From Climacium dendroides (taxonomy: Eukaryota; Streptophyta; Bryopsida; Hypnales; Climaciaceae), in assembly GCA_950106755.1 (NCBI GenBank), contig OX467082.1:16244001-16308000 (forward strand): 64,000 nt of DNA. Reading direction: 5' to 3'. Positions 49,116 to 63,177 of the stretch are shown piece after piece (the first letter of the stretch is position 1; every line of letters starts with the position of its first letter). The position numbers were made by a program, and so were the translations under genes. The notes beneath the pieces were generated by a model. The model saw nothing but the letters and a program-made list of their open reading frames with translations. It was not told where the DNA came from and ran no database searches.

Positions 49116-52100
49116 CAGGGCTTTTTTTTTTGGCGTTAAGGCGCCAGAAAGCACCATGCCAAAATCCCTGGCGAAACCCCTTATTGAAAAAAAAAGTTAA
49201 AACCCTTACTTTTCGCCACGTCGGCGGCTGAAGCTGACACGCGACAGCCAGGTCGGCGGCTTGTCAGGTGATGTTCTGGGGTGTAGTCGCCCACCTTTTT
49301 CAATCTTTGCGTCGCCTCCTACGCAGTAATCGCCACTCCGTCTGCATTTACAATCGTAGTTGCTCCCAGCCCACTCCTCGCATCGCCATATCTTTGTACA
49401 CCTGACGTTTAGTGGCGAGTGTTGATCGCCAGTGCCGCGCGCTTCCTCCTCATGATTTCGCCAGGGCGCGTAACTTGAAAATTTCTCTGTGCCAGTTCCG
49501 TTTTAGGCACCTACGAGTTTGCCAAGGCTTCAATGCAGGGGTGTACGCTTGCATTTGGGATTACTCCCCACTCCTCTTGTTGTCAATGTGGGTAGTTGAT
49601 TGTTCATTGTGGTCATTTTGGTTTGCAAAAATGGCGACCCCGCGTTGCCATGCTAGTTCAGGGAGTGCCATGGAATTTAAATTCTCTGTCATTGTAGTGT
49701 TTTTCCATATGCGCAATTTGTGTCTTTCACCTCGTTCTATGCACATTGGTCATTTTCAGTTTTGTTTGTGTAATTGGCAATTTGTTGCCTTTGCTAACAA
49801 GTGTGGGCTATGGAGTCCACTGAGGGGTCTGTGGGGAAAGACGCTACCGTGCAGGCCGTCTGTGCAACATTGGTGGCGTTGTCTGCGCAAAAGAAAGTGG
49901 AGAAGGCTGCGAAGGAGGCTCTAGAGGTTGCGCGAAGGGAATTGAAACGAAAGGGGAAAGTCTTGGAGGAGCGCAAGAAAGAAGCGAGGAGAAAAACAAT
50001 GCGATCCTACTTTCAATCCTCGCAGGGCGCTTCGGCAGGGCAACCTCTGTCGCTTGTGTTTGACGGATGTCTTCCTGAAGTTCCAGGTGCAGAGCCACAA
50101 TTTGGCGATGAATACCCTAGCGATGAGGACGAGGGGAGATTCATTGGCGACGCAACGCCTACTGCAATGTCTCTGGACTCTGGGCTCACTCTTGGTTCTT
50201 CGTCGGGTTCAGGGGACACGATAGTCCTTAGTGCAAAGTCCCCTCTGATTACATTATCGGAGGATTCTGAAGATCTGAAGAACTCCAATTTACAGGAGGT
50301 GCCTGACGATTGTGAGGCTTCTAGTGATGAATCGGACTTTCAATCTCCCCCATCCAAGAGAAGCAGCGGTAGTCGGAAGAAGTCTGGGAATTCACGATCA
50401 AAGGCACAGACTCGCTATGATCGGCACCGGAAGTTCCAGACTACGTGGGCGGCGAAATTACCTTGGGCCGAAGAAATCATGGCGACTGACGGCATCCTGC
50501 ACATGGTTAAGTGCAAGGTATGCAGTACTATTGACCGTAAGCCTTGCGTGATGGCTCCCAAATGGGACACTTTGTCCAAACACGACGGTAAAAGGACGGC
50601 AAAGAAAGACTTGCCGCAGTACAAGGTCAAAGCTGGAGAGCAATACATTGCGACACAATGCAAGCATCGGAGAAATCTCAAACTGTACGCAGCGAAGGCT
50701 CCAACAATTGTATTGGAGCAGGTGAACAATTGCACGACCTTGGAGGCAAGAAAGAAACGGGTCCAATTCGCAACCCTTTTCCAATTGTTGTCTGAGGGTC
50801 GCCCCATGTTAGAATTTCAGTCTCGTTTGCCCTTGTACAAGTTCCTTAATGTTCCAGACTTGCCAACAGCACACTGGTGTGACACTTCCGGTTGGGCCAT
50901 GGCCACTTACATGTACAGACAGGTCTAAGAGGAAACGAAAAAGCTCATACAAACTGCCAGATTTGTAGCTATCTCAGTAGATGAAGTTACGGCAGTTGAT
51001 AATAGTAGCTTTCTTTCTGTACATGCTTACGTAGTGCGAGACTAGGTGAGGGTTCCGCTACTGATTTCCCTGCAACGAGTAGATTGCTCTCCGAATTCGG
51101 ATAACTTGACTGAATTGATAGTCGACGCCATCGGTTCGGGGGGTGGCTTGGATGCCGAATCCATAGCCCAAAAAGTCCTTAGTTTTGGGGCTGACGGTGT
51201 ATCTACCCTTCAAGGCTCACGAACTGGCGTAACACTCCAAATCAAGGAAAAGCATGCACCATTTGTCATTGGTGTGCACTGCGTTGCCCACAGGTGCAAC
51301 CTGGCCTTCAAAGCATTGTCCAGTTTGGGCATCTTCGGGGATATCGAGAGGCTACTATCTGTCACATATGCATATTTTTGCAAGAGTCCGAAGAGGTATT
51401 CCGAATTCAGGCAACTGGCTGAGCTAACACAGACAAAGGGACTAAAGATGCTCCGCAATGTCCAAACTCGTTGGGTGAGTCTCATTGAACCTCTGAGGCG
51501 CTTGCTTTCGGAATACAGGACCCTAATTTACAAGATGACTGCTGACCTCAACGACAATGTAAAGGCGGAGGTCAGTTTGTCTTTCTTCCTTTTTCCTCTG
51601 GTGGCTGAAGTTCTTGTATGTTGCAATGAAAGTGAATAGGGGATGGAATGTTTTGATTGGATTCAATAAACCTTTCTTCTTGTATTTGTAGGATTCAGTT
51701 CTTCTCTTCATGTGTTTCTGTACAGGCTTGCTTGGAGCTGCTTCTGGATCCATTCACGATGTTGGGGATGTGTGCACTACTTCCACTGCTAGAGGCTATT
51801 GACACGCTAGTGAATTTTGCCCAAAAGAGGGATGTCTACATTTGTGATTTCGTAGCTGCCATCAAAGTTTGCCAAGCTGATCTCTACCGAATGTATGAGG
51901 ACAATGGTACTGCCTACAGCTCTGATGAGTTCTGGAGCTTTAATAACCTCTTGGAATGCAGTCATGAACAAATCCACATCAAGTGGATTACTGACCTAAA
52001 TGACAACTCTGTAGTTCTGGTGTTCGTCTGCCATGGCGAGCAGATATATGCGGAGCACAAAGGAGGGCCAGTGGATCGTGCAACATGGGCTACCTTGCTT

Positions 52101-53958
52101 GCCAGGGTGAAGTCGGAATGCACCAATAAGTTTTTTTTGGAAATCCATTGTGTTTATGATGTTTTGTATATGCTTATGTATGTTCTGCACATATATGTTG
52201 TATGTGTTTATGTTTTGTTCCTCAATTGTAGGCTGATGTTTAGGTTGAGTGGGGAAGGCTTAAAGACTTAATCTTCCACTCCATAATTGACTGCTGTCGT
52301 CCTCACAGGTGCAGCGAAGATGTTGATCTCGGAATTGGACAATCGCTTTCCCGCTCAGCACATGATGAACGCGTTCGGGATTTTTTATCCGCAGTACTGG
52401 TGCGACATGAAAGCAGAGGAGGCGTTCGACAATCACTTGCGGGCACTAATGGCCCACTACGGCCACGGCAAAATTCTTGGGGAAGGTGACGCAAAACTTC
52501 TCGTCAAGCCTTTGATTGATCGGGATGCTCTAATGGCGCAGCGCAGCTTGTTCAAAACCTGTATGAAATCCAATTCTCGTACAGCCATGTTGCCTCCTTA
52601 CGATGTGAACCCTCTCACGAAAATTTGGCGTGTCCTGCATAGCAATAACAGCTTGACACAGAATTTCAGTGAGTTTCTGAAGCTTGCAGAAGTGGCTTTG
52701 GTCCATGTTTTGGGGTCGGTGGAGGACGAGCGACTCTTCTCCAGCGTCGGTTTTTTGAAGTCAAAGCTCTGCAACAACTTAGACGATCACCTACAAGTGG
52801 TAGTTGGCATGTTTTCACAGGGCATCTTTACCCTTGAGAATTTCCCATACCAGAAAGTATTTGATGAGTGGTTTGTATCAGGAGGCAGGGGAAGATATTT
52901 GACTAGTACTTAGGGTAGGCGTTCTTGTCTGCAGAGGGCGGCTACCACAGAACGCAGTGGAGATAGTTCGGTACATGAATTGGACATAGTTTGGGAGGTA
53001 GGTCGGGGTAGCTGGCATGGAGGAGGGTAAGAGTCATCTTCCCTTGATGAAGCTCCAATTTTGTATTGTGCTTCCTGTACTCTCGGTAGAAGGGAGTTTC
53101 ATTTTCAAATGATGTTCTTATGTCTGTTCAGCTACCTCTGTATTCTGTGCCAATGTGTGCTTTAGTTGGTGTGTGCTTTAGTTGGTATGCCGGTGAGCTA
53201 TGTGGGTCCAGGTACGTGGAAGCTGGAAGCCCTTACGCTTAAGTCAGTTTGGGAACTAACCGTCTTTTTTTTTAAGTTGGGATGATATTTTCTGCCAATA
53301 TGAATACAAAAAATATTGCAATGTAATGTTCCCTGACTTTGCCATCGGAGGGGTGTTCTGGGGGGGCGCAGGTCATTGTATGACAAGATTGTAATTGTAC
53401 AGGTATTCTCTAAACACTCACCCAATGCCTGCAATTTGAGTTCGGTTCTGCCATCCTTTTCTACGGTGCACTTCGAGTGGTCTCTCACCACCAACAACTT
53501 CAGGTAGTGCCCAAAGAAATTGTTGCAAAAAATATTGTGATCCAATGTTGCTTGTGTTTCTTCCCTTCTCTAAATTCTTACTTTGGCATCGGAGGGGGTT
53601 TTGGGTGGGTGCAGGTCTACTTCGTTGTCATGAGAACTCGGGAAAATGTCGCCAGTTTTCCAATCAAAAAATAAAATGAACTCAAGGCCCAGAATTCACC
53701 AAATTCACTTTCATGTTTAATGAAGATTGCCAAAATACTGAAACTGAATCCTGCCATGTCGCCACAAATTCACCTAAGTAAACTCCCGGGTCGCCCAAAA
53801 CAAGAACTCCCTTATTATATTATCGCCAGCTCCTACTCAACTCCCAGGGTCGCCAAACTAAAACTACACGTCCGTTGATAAAGTCGCCACAGCAACTTCC
53901 AAGTCACAAATTACATCACCTTTTCATTCATCAAGAAAAAATGAAAAAAAAAACCCTG
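49116..53958 (+). mobile_element. hAT transposon, 4.8 kb, near-complete
   Basis: Bounded by a perfect 8-bp duplication GTTGGATG at 49108-49115 and 53959-53966. The left end is CAGGGCTTTTTTTTTTGG and the inverted right end CAGGGTTTTTTTTTTCAT, matching hAT ends CAGGG. Both subterminal regions carry repeated TCGCCA/TGGCGA motifs, for example 49130-49330 and 53650-53890. The element contains one transposase gene, 49810-52913, with two premature stops. Perfect duplication and few lesions indicate a relatively recent insertion about 1.2 kb downstream of the kinase gene. Confidence 0.95.
49810..52913 (+). pseudogene. hAT transposase with two premature stops
   Basis: The frame starts at ATG 49810 (MESTEGSVGKDATVQ). 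The N-terminal 200 residues are coiled-coil-like (KKVEKAAKEALEVARRELKRKGK), then acidic and Ser-rich. A BED-like zinc finger follows (HMVKCKVCSTIDRKPCVMAPKWDTLSKH, about 50490-50585). The catalytic core has VAISVDEVT (first Asp, near 50970), FGADGVSTLQG (second Asp, near 51185) and HCVAHRCNLAFKAL (near 51280). The C-terminal dimerisation region has SVEDERLFSSVGFLKSKL (52715-52770), with the third acidic residue.

Introns are at 51571-51725 (GTCAGT donor) and about 52125-52310. Stops are TAA at 50926-50928, where Gln (CAA) is expected, and TAG at 51043-51045, where Trp or Gln is expected. Apart from these two stops the gene is nearly complete. Confidence 0.9.
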
Positions 53959-53966
53959 GTTGGATG

Positions 53967-54433
53967 TTCAATTCCTTGGGGTTCATTTGCATTCATGATG
54001 TTTGTTTGGGGTCAAGCTAGGACTAGCAATCAATGGTTAGGATTGGCAATTAATATTACTTCCTTTTGTTACTTTAAAAACCTCAAAAAAAATTAATTCC
54101 TATAAGGAATCAATTGTATTTTTAGTCTTTGTGCCAATGATACATGCATTCAATCAATAAGCCATCCTTTAAATCTATACAAATTTTTTGTTGTTCAAGC
54201 ATCCAAATTTTAAGTGGAAAGGATCATATTTGAGCATTGTTTATGGTTGTTGTAAGCTTGTCATTCTTATTGATTTAAAGATTGGATATAGCAATGGGAT
54301 TCTAGAAATATCCACTCCTAAATTAAATACCCACAACAAAGAAACATAGTCCCTTCCATAAACAAATCTTTATAGTAGCTAAGTGGTCATCAAATTCATC
54401 ATCAGCATGACTATCTAAAGAAGTAGCAAGTAC
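53967..54433. other. Intergenic, nothing recognised
   Basis: AT-rich sequence between the hAT element and the tandem repeat. No frame or motif of note. Confidence 0.45.
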
Positions 54434-54562
54434 AAGGTGCCTTATATAAGCAAGGTTAATCTTATTAGGAGAGTAGAAGGTGCCTTATATAAGCAAGGTT
54501 AATCTTATTAGGAGAGTAGAAGGTGCCTTATATAGGTAAGGTCAAGCTTGTTAGCAGATGAA
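54434..54562 (+). repeat. Tandem repeat, three units of 43 bp
   Basis: Units start at 54434, 54477 and 54520 with AAGGTGCCTTATATA. The first two units are identical and the third has several changes. Confidence 0.85.
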
Positions 54563-55439
54563 TGCTCCTTAATTGCTAGCCACTTGTCCATGCAAGGTCA
54601 TTTAATATGACCAATACTTACTCATTGATCAAAATTAATAAATGGAATTTCTTAGTGAAATACAAATTGTGCTTGATTTGAAAGTTTTTAGAAGGTTAGA
54701 GGGAATACTTCACAAAGGTCTACTACTTCAGAAAATGCTATTTATTTGAAGTTCTATTATACAAGTTTTGACTTTCATTTTCCAATTGTTTGAATCAAAT
54801 ATTATATTTCTTACATTCTAATTAAATATTATATTTCTATCTATAATTATACTAGGTGGCACTTTTATGATTTAGACTAAACAATTGGAAATGTATATTT
54901 GTATTAGATGTCACTTTAATGGTTTAGACAACATGGGCTAAAAAATAGAATATTCTATATTTTTAATGAAATTCACTATGAATTTAATTTGGCTATTGTA
55001 ATTTCATACAATGAATTGATTTTTTAGGCCTCTATATTAGAAAATATTGTGACTACTTTGAGTGACTAAGATGAGCAATCATCATGGATTTAGATTTTGT
55101 TGGTTTTAGAATAGCCTAGAGATTTTTTGGGGCTATGATGTGTTGAAAACTTCAAAACCTCATGGAAGATTCATACTTTGCCGGAAAAATATAATTTCAA
55201 TTGCTCTCATTGTTTTGAACACTTGTCTTTATGTGGGAAAAAAAATGAAAAATTTCACCGACAGCATGAGACCAAACTCCTAATTTAACCACAATGGGTT
55301 GTTTTACCTTAAATTAATTGGTCTCATAATAAAACTGAAAAACTCCTACAAATTGGTGTCAACCATATAGAGTAGTACCAACATGCTACCAAGAATATGT
55401 TGACTCCAATGAATAGAGCCCAAATGGCCAAAACAACTA
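54563..55439. other. AT-rich intergenic, nothing recognised
   Basis: No gene, RNA or terminal-repeat structure seen. Confidence 0.5.
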
Positions 55440-55680
55440 AGGCAACTATTGCACTTCCATTCTATAACCGGTTGTTGACTTTTCAATGCTAATGTAGCAC
55501 CATTCCATTGGCATCCTACCACCATTGCCATTACAAGTTGCAACTCATAACCTTTTTTTTCTTTTCAACTTGCTTCTTACCCCCTTGGATAATGAAAATC
55601 AAAAATTGTGGTTAAAAAATGTACAACTGGTTATGTATGATAACCTATTTCCTACTAGTGTAGCTTATTTGAAGGTGTTG
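55440..55680 (+). repeat. Dispersed repeat, copy 1 (family R-C)
   Basis: Similar over about 220 bp to 63178-63420. Shared stretches include TTTTTCAATGCTAA-type words, CACCATTGCCATTACAAG, TTGCAACTCATAACC and GGTTATGTA. Both copies carry ATAACCGGTT and GGTTATGTAnnATAACC-type inverted words near their edges, which may be part of termini. Confidence 0.6.
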
Positions 55681-58600
55681 GCTGAAGTGAATCCACATTG
55701 TTTCAAAATTCACTTGGTTTGTTGGGATACATGTGAATTAGCTCCTCTTCCTTCAATTCTATCAATTCCCCAACCTCCTATGTCATCTAAGGATCATGGG
55801 TTTCATTTACGCATTATTATGCTGCTCCATGCCTACACCATGGCAAGTTGATGAATTCAATCAATAAAAGTCCACTTCGACCTTCGAGTATGAAATTAAT
55901 CCTTAAAGAACAAATTGGTGATCATGGAAATCATTCCTTTGGTTACTGTATGAATCATTTGCTTACAAATTTGCAAAAGCGTTCATTGAAAGTCAAACTA
56001 CTATAGAAGACCTTCCCTTTTTACAAGAAAATTCTAAGGATGAATAGTTGAACTTTTGTCTTACTAGTGTTGCATTATAAATGTGTACATGGTGTAAAAA
56101 TACACATTTATATGTTATTTTGATAAATTTGATTATAGTAATATAGAAAAGAAGATGACATCATTCTAAGTAGCTTCAAAGTGATGCCTTCTCACTAACG
56201 CGCGTGCCATCTATTTAGAGAGAGGGAACCACCTGAGAGTTTTAATAATTTGATGTATTTTGTTTTGTTTTTCACTTTAAATTTAGTATGTCAACTTGGA
56301 GGGTTTTTTTTGAGTCTCAAGATGAAGAGCCTTGATTGGACCCTGAATTTGAATTTGTGCAACTACTGAATCAACCTCTTCAACTGCTAAGACTTACTCT
56401 GTTGTATGAATGTCCTCAAGAAGAAGTTGGGCTTTCTTGACCACTAAAACAACCTCGAGTGAAGCAACAATGTCACGAGAACCTTCAGTGTGGTGTTTGG
56501 CATTGGTGATCTTGTTACAAGTTGAATGTATTGAACCTGAGGAGGTTAGAAGTGTCGAGTTTGGAGTTTGAAAGGGAGTTTTTAGAGACCAATTTTGGAA
56601 AGAGAGATATCATTGTGTATAAAAAATTTTAAACTGAAAATTTGAAGAATTGTATATCATGGTGTTATATATCATCATGTTGTATTTTTAAAGAGTCCTC
56701 ATTTTTTTGATTTAAAGTTGTCAATCAAAAGTTGTGCTAGTTTGAATGCAAGAAAGTCTACTACCTTCTATGTAAAAGAACAGAGACTTTGACCGGCCAT
56801 GATAAATAAATAGATATTTTATTTCCAATGAAATTTTCAGAAAATGTGTGAAATTTTGTTGGATTTTTATGAAATTATTTGTCCTATTTGAAATTTTTTA
56901 TGGGAAAGTCATAAATGTCAAAGTGAAGAAGGGTCTGTTGCCTTTAATTATAAGGGCTAAAACTTTGAATGACCATAGAAGTTAAACATAGTGTTAGAAT
57001 GATTTAAGATTTAAAAAAAGAATAGAAAATTCTATTAACTTTCCAAAAAATCATCTCATTTGGACTCCTGAAAAGGCAGTGACAAACCAAAGTTCGATTA
57101 AAAAGTTGAATTTGGAGTTGGAGAGTTTGAAGTTTAAAGAACTTGGAATTGAAGTTGGAAGAGACATTGAAGACTTAATAGGTGTTGTATGTTGTGGCTT
57201 GTAGTTTTTCTTTCATTGTAAACTTTTATTGTTGTGGACAACATGAATTAAACCATTGCTGAACCTCATTTTGTATTGTGACGACGAAATAGAGTTCTTT
57301 ACCCACATAGTCGAGACTTGTTCTATTTTCATGGTAAGGTTGGGTTGATGACTAACAGACTATAAGTTTTAAAGTTTAGAAGTCATATTTACTGACGATA
57401 TCTTGTAGCATATTGTCAATTCTACCCATCCTACATCCCATGGTTTTTTATTCCTACCTTGACCCGTGAACCAATTTGAGCCAAAACAAGATAGATCAAT
57501 GTAGAGTACTTTTATGGTGGTGTAGAAGAATCAACATTCGAGACTAAAGATATATATAACAATGTCTACTTTTGTTCCTAAAGCAACCAAAATCCCTATG
57601 ATATCCCAAGGCAAACATTTCTCTATACAACAATGGAAAGATTCTTTGTCATCTGTTAGATACCAAATATCCTTGTTGATGTTTAAGGGTTAAGGTAGAA
57701 ATACCTATTCTTGATAACTTAAGCATTTCAACCTACATAAGGAGGAAAATTTGTTGAGAAACTAAACTCAATCTACGCAAAATATAAGGATGAAAAAAAA
57801 TGAAAAAAAATGAAAAAAAAATCCTAATAATGAATATTTTATTTAATATAAATGTGAATTTTTCATTGGGACTCCTTCCACTCTCATAATCTCACCTATT
57901 ATGATTAGCTATTTGGCACTTCTCCCTAAGCAACGAGGGAAAAGAGATGAGTGGAGAAGAAGGTACAAACAAAGAATTTTCTCAATGAATAGAACATCCA
58001 AATATTGTCTATAGTAGGTCAATCTAAAAAGCCATGACAAGGGATTGTCTTAACTATAGATACTTCTACCTTAAATAAGTTGATGAATTCAAAGTCCACT
58101 TTTTTCTTAGAGTTGGAAGAAAATTTCTAAAGACAAGAAGTTATTGATGGAGGATCCATTTTGTCCTCTCCATTAGAAGACAATTCATTATCATTAATAG
58201 TACATCATTTTTTTATTGTTAAGATCAGATGTAAGTGATTTGGACTAGTTTGTATTTGAAATGGTTTGTAGAATTGGTAGGGCCTCACAAAAGGTGTCGA
58301 AAAAGCCGATTATGCACGGGAATGTTACTCTAATGTTGGAAAACCTATTTTTAAGGCTAGTGAACATGCCTTCTAGGATAGATTGTGCCCTACTTGCAAG
58401 TCAAAGCTCACCCTCGCAGAATCTGCCATAGAGGGCATGTTTTCTAGTATATAATATGGAGTATATATTTTTGTGAGTTCTTGAGGGCTTTAGATCTACA
58501 ATACAAATAGAATTTAGTCCCGAAATGGATGTTGGCCATTGTACTAAAGTAAATAATGATGATTGGGAGGCAGCAATTAAAGTTAGGCTACTAGAGGAGA

Positions 58601-59647
58601 GGGGTTGAAGTGCAACTAGAATGCCTGGAAGTGCACCAAGTTAAGGAAAGAATTGAAGATCATTAGAATTAATTAATGTGTGAAAGTGAAGGCTAGGACC
58701 CCATATTCTTGGATACACCATTTTTGTATTATATATAGGGGTCATTGGCATTAAAATGGCTTAGAGGATGGCCTTTTGTAAAAATTATATCGAATTAAAA
58801 CTTAAGACCAAAAAGTTAGGTGATCAAAACACAGCAAAGCAATGGTGAAGGAGACGGAGAAGATAAACACTAGGTTGCTCTAGTCCACATGTTTCACCTC
58901 ATCATCCCCATACATGTCATCTCATCGTAGGATGAATGACAAAGTAAACAACTTTCATTGACACATGGCACTACTGGAGTCCACAGGTGGATGAGATGCC
59001 GTCACATGCGTACCCTAAAAATTCAATGGAGTTAATCGAGATTAAAAAGTTTCTAAGAAAATGTCCATTCTAAGAAAATTGAGGATGACACAGTTGTTGT
59101 GTACAACTTCACAATGCTCAAGTGCTACCTCCACCTTTGCCATTGTGCGTCTACACTGGACAAGTTTGGAAGTGGGGTTTACAGATGGGTGTACCTATTG
59201 GTGCCTATTACGAGCAGGATCCTTCAGATATAGATACTCTTCCATAGAAAGACTCTCCTTGTCAATTTCCTCTACCACATCCTGAACACAGAGAAAGAGA
59301 ATACCGCCACATGAAATGGGATAAAAAAAGAGACCTGCCATCATACTGATGCACTCTATCCCCTTTTTTCCTTCACAATGCAGAAGAAGCATGCAGCACA
59401 ACAACCCCAATCCAAGTCTCTGTTGCAACATGAAACCATAAACCAAGCCAGTTGCAGATATACCTGTAGTTATGGATAGAACCTAGACAGCTTTTAGTCT
59501 TCCTCATCCATCTCCTTTGCTTTTCTTGTAGATGTTTTGCATATGAACTGTAATCATTTGGTATTCAAATTTTAGTTCGTTTTTTTGGCAATGAAGTCAT
59601 CTTCCAGTTGCATCTTCATTGTTGTTTACTTGAACTGTAATTGTTTC
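55681..59647. other. AT-rich intergenic with a small microsatellite
   Basis: No supported gene. An imperfect (ATGAAAAAAA)n microsatellite lies at 57790-57820. Composition is slightly more mixed at 58850-59480, with short frames on both strands but no recognisable motif. Confidence 0.5.
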
Positions 59648-60019
59648 TATAGTTGCAGTGTACTTGTTTTTTAGTTGCATCGTAGTTGTTTTCTAATTGC
59701 ACTGTAGTTGGTTTATAGTTGCATTATAGTTGTTTCTTAGTTGCATTGTAGTTGCATTGTAGTTGTTTTCTAGTTGCATTGTAGTTGGTTTGTAGTTGCA
59801 TAGTAGTTGGTTTGTAGTTGCATAGTAGTTGGTTTGTAGTTGCATAGTAGTTGGTTTGTAGTTGCATAGTAGTTGTTTCTTAATTGCATTGTAGTTGTTT
59901 TCTAGTTTCATTGTAGTTGATTTGTAGTTACATTGTAGTTGTTTTTTAGTTGCAATATAGTTGTTTTCTAGTTGCATTATAGATGTTTTTTAGTTGTACT
60001 ATAGTTGTATTGTAGTTGA
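59648..60019 (+). repeat. Minisatellite of TAGTTG-based units
   Basis: About 370 bp of imperfect tandem repeat built from TTGCAT(A/T)GTAGTTG and GTTTGTAGTTGCATAG words. The most regular part (about 59785-59870) has four near-identical 22-bp units TAGTTGGTTTGTAGTTGCA plus TAG. The 94-codon minus-strand frame across it (QLENNYNAT-like repeats) is a consequence of the repeat. Confidence 0.85.
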
Positions 60020-63000
60020 ACTTTGGTCATTTTTCAAACTATATCTGACTATAGTTTTATATGTTGAAGTTCAGGACCATACATCAACAACACAGATGAA
60101 CTTCGGATTTAGGGTGCTTCACATCTACTCTTTTGTTACTCTCTTGTAGAGTTACACATCGTTCTACAACTACTTTGCAAGTAGAACAAAGTACACAACC
60201 AATTTGGTACAAATATGGAGGGCAACAATTGTACGATAGTTGTACAGGACACATAGTCGCATTCCAGTGGGTTGCATCGGATATGTTTTTCTTCTAGTGT
60301 GAAGACCAAATAAAATAAAATGTAATATATAAAATGTTGGATTGCATATTTATTAAGAAAATGTGTGTGTAAGACCTATGCATTAAAAATCCATAGAAAA
60401 AGTTCCCTCCAATTAACATTAAAGTTCATTTTCAATGTTTTTTCAATTAAAATAGATTTTAATTTTAAAAGCCCCCAAAGTTGGGTATCTTGTTCCATGA
60501 CATATTAATATACTAAAAAGACTCATATAATTAGGTTTCTAAGTCTATTAATATCTAACTCAAAGAATATTAATTTCATATATTGATAATTGTTGATTTT
60601 TGGATTTCTTGTTAAATAGGCTAAAGGTCAAATTTGTTATATTGAGACTTTTTACAATCTCATTTTTATTTTTGACTCAAAGATAAGCTATTTTATTTTT
60701 TTATTAATATTTTTATAAATAGATAACACACCAATTTTTAAATTTTATTTTAAAATCACTATTTGAGCATTATTTATTCTTGGTTTTAATTATTATTTTT
60801 TGGAAATAAAGTTATGATATTTAACATTCTGTCTCAAAATCTACAAAAAGTCTCAATATAACAAATATGGTCATGCTATAGGAATTTTCTAGATTAAAAC
60901 AAATTATGTCCCTTGAGATTGAACTAAAATGCATTATAAGTAATTATAATTAGGACTATAGAATATGGGAGTTGTGTATAAACCTAGGAATACAATGGAC
61001 ACTATGGTTTTGTTGGATTTTATAAAAATCTTGGTGGATATTACCATAGTATTTATAATCTACAATAGAAAGATCACATGATATTAACCCTTAAACAAAA
61101 TTGAGGCTCAAAAGTGGCCAATCAATGACTTGACTCTTCAATGCACTTATTAATCCAATAATCCAAGCATTTGGGTGACTACATTGGTCATGGGGACGGT
61201 ATCCTTAAAAGGTTAACTCTTTCATGCCCAAATCATTTCTAGCCTTTTCTAAATTTTTGCATAGTCTAGATTTGCCTAAATCTAGTATAGGTCTGATTTT
61301 TTTAGCTTTGGAGGTTGGGATGAATGAGAACTTGAGAAGTGATTTAGAATTTATTGGATGAAACATCGTCCCCAAAGCACTTTGCTCATCCAATTATTGT
61401 CTTGAACCTCCCAACCGGCCAACCCTTGACCAAGTTATTTTGTCCTACCTCCGTTTCTAAAAAGGCTTGTGTTTCTTTAAAGATTTGTGCTTCTTTTGAA
61501 AAACACAAAGGAAATATGGATCTTTTTTGGAAACAAGGAGTACAATGCAAGGAAACTGTATTTAAGAAAGTTGCCTTATACGTACTAAACAATAATATTT
61601 TTCAAGAAAGTCATCAAAGTCAATAAATATTTCTACATATATTTCCATTTGATACACATGGAGGTTCATGAGTCCCAATTACAACAATACCTAATTCAAA
61701 ACTAGTGCATTCTTATATAGTAACAATAAATATTTATATAGTGTCATACATCAAGAAATTAGCATGGGGCAACCTAATTTCATTACTTAGTGTAGATAAT
61801 ACCTCTTGAGTAAATTTAAGGAATCACATTACTAACAATGATATGTTCACTACACAAAATAGTGAAAATAATTAGGTTGCCTTGACAATTAGGTTGCCTT
61901 ACCTAGAAAAATTACTTTATGATTTATTGCTTGTCTACATGGAGGTACATGTGACTCTCTGAACTGGGCCTTGAATTGGTGCACCAACCCATACTATATC
62001 ATGGTTATGTGTTGATGAAAATTATTGCATCTTTAAATAGTAATAATAAATATTTATATCAAGTAAAATGTCAAGAAATTAGTGAGGGGTAAATCAATTT
62101 CACTATTCAATACAGTTCTTTCATGCCTGGAGAGAATTTTTTTATATTACACTCTACCCTACTTGAATTAATCTCCAAAGTCTTTTATGTTTAGAAACCA
62201 AAAACATTAAAATAGTAGTCTCTAAAGTAAAGCTAAAATCTTCATCTATATTTATTTTTTAGCAAATCCAACTACAGGATCCTTAAAATCACAAATGTTC
62301 AATCTACAATTGATATTAGAAGAATTTTTCAATTTTTACTTTCAAATTTTATTGAAAAATATTGGTTTGTGTACTAGTCTAGTTGCTATAATAGCATGGA
62401 TATGATCACTAGAAGAAAATGAGGGATATTGCAACTACAAAGAACAAATGGTTTTCATGTTGGATTGGACATTTACAATTGGTGAGAATCTAGAAATCCA
62501 CAATTACTATAGACAAATCACATGTGGAATTGTAATTGTAGGTTGTGACAACCTACTTGAAACTTCATCAATGAACTTTTTTGACGTGGTTGCTTATGTG
62601 GTATTTGCTGCTACGTGAGGTTGGTCACTCAATTGATGAGTTGTATCACTTATTAGTAAGTCATTTGCAACTAATGTATGACTCGTTTGTGACTCATCTG
62701 TAATTTCATTGTGACTTCATTGCCACTTATTTGTGACTCATTTGCAACTTATTTATAACTAATAGATTTGTAGATTTTGAAATTCTGATCTCAATGATTT
62801 GTAGATTTTAGAATTTTAGATCAAGCTTTTTAAGATTTCAAAAATTCGAATTTTGGTATTTAATAAATTTCATTGGTTTAGGGACCTTTACAATTTTGAT
62901 TTGTAGATCAAATTTTACAACTATTGGTTGTAAGTCATCATTAAATTATTCTTCAAAGTTGTCTTTTATAATACATATTTGCAATTTTGGAAATTTGGAC

Positions 63001-63177
63001 TATCCCTATTTTTTCAAGGATTAACAATTAACCTTCTAACAGAGTAAACAAACCATTTACCACACATCTAAGAACCACATAGCAATTAATTATTACCAAT
63101 TATTGTACACTAATCACATGATTCAACTTCTAAAAAACCAACCCCACTTGGATCCCCATGTAGTAGTGTGAATGTGA
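60020..63177. other. AT-rich intergenic, nothing recognised
   Basis: No supported gene. Overlapping frames on opposite strands at 61205-61626 show no family motif. Confidence 0.5.

Noticed and set aside
55525..55851. 108-codon plus-strand frame
   Set aside because: It covers a dispersed repeat whose second copy (63178-63420) does not preserve the frame.
61205..61626. Opposing 62-90-codon frames
   Set aside because: No motif, no conservation evidence, AT-rich flanks.
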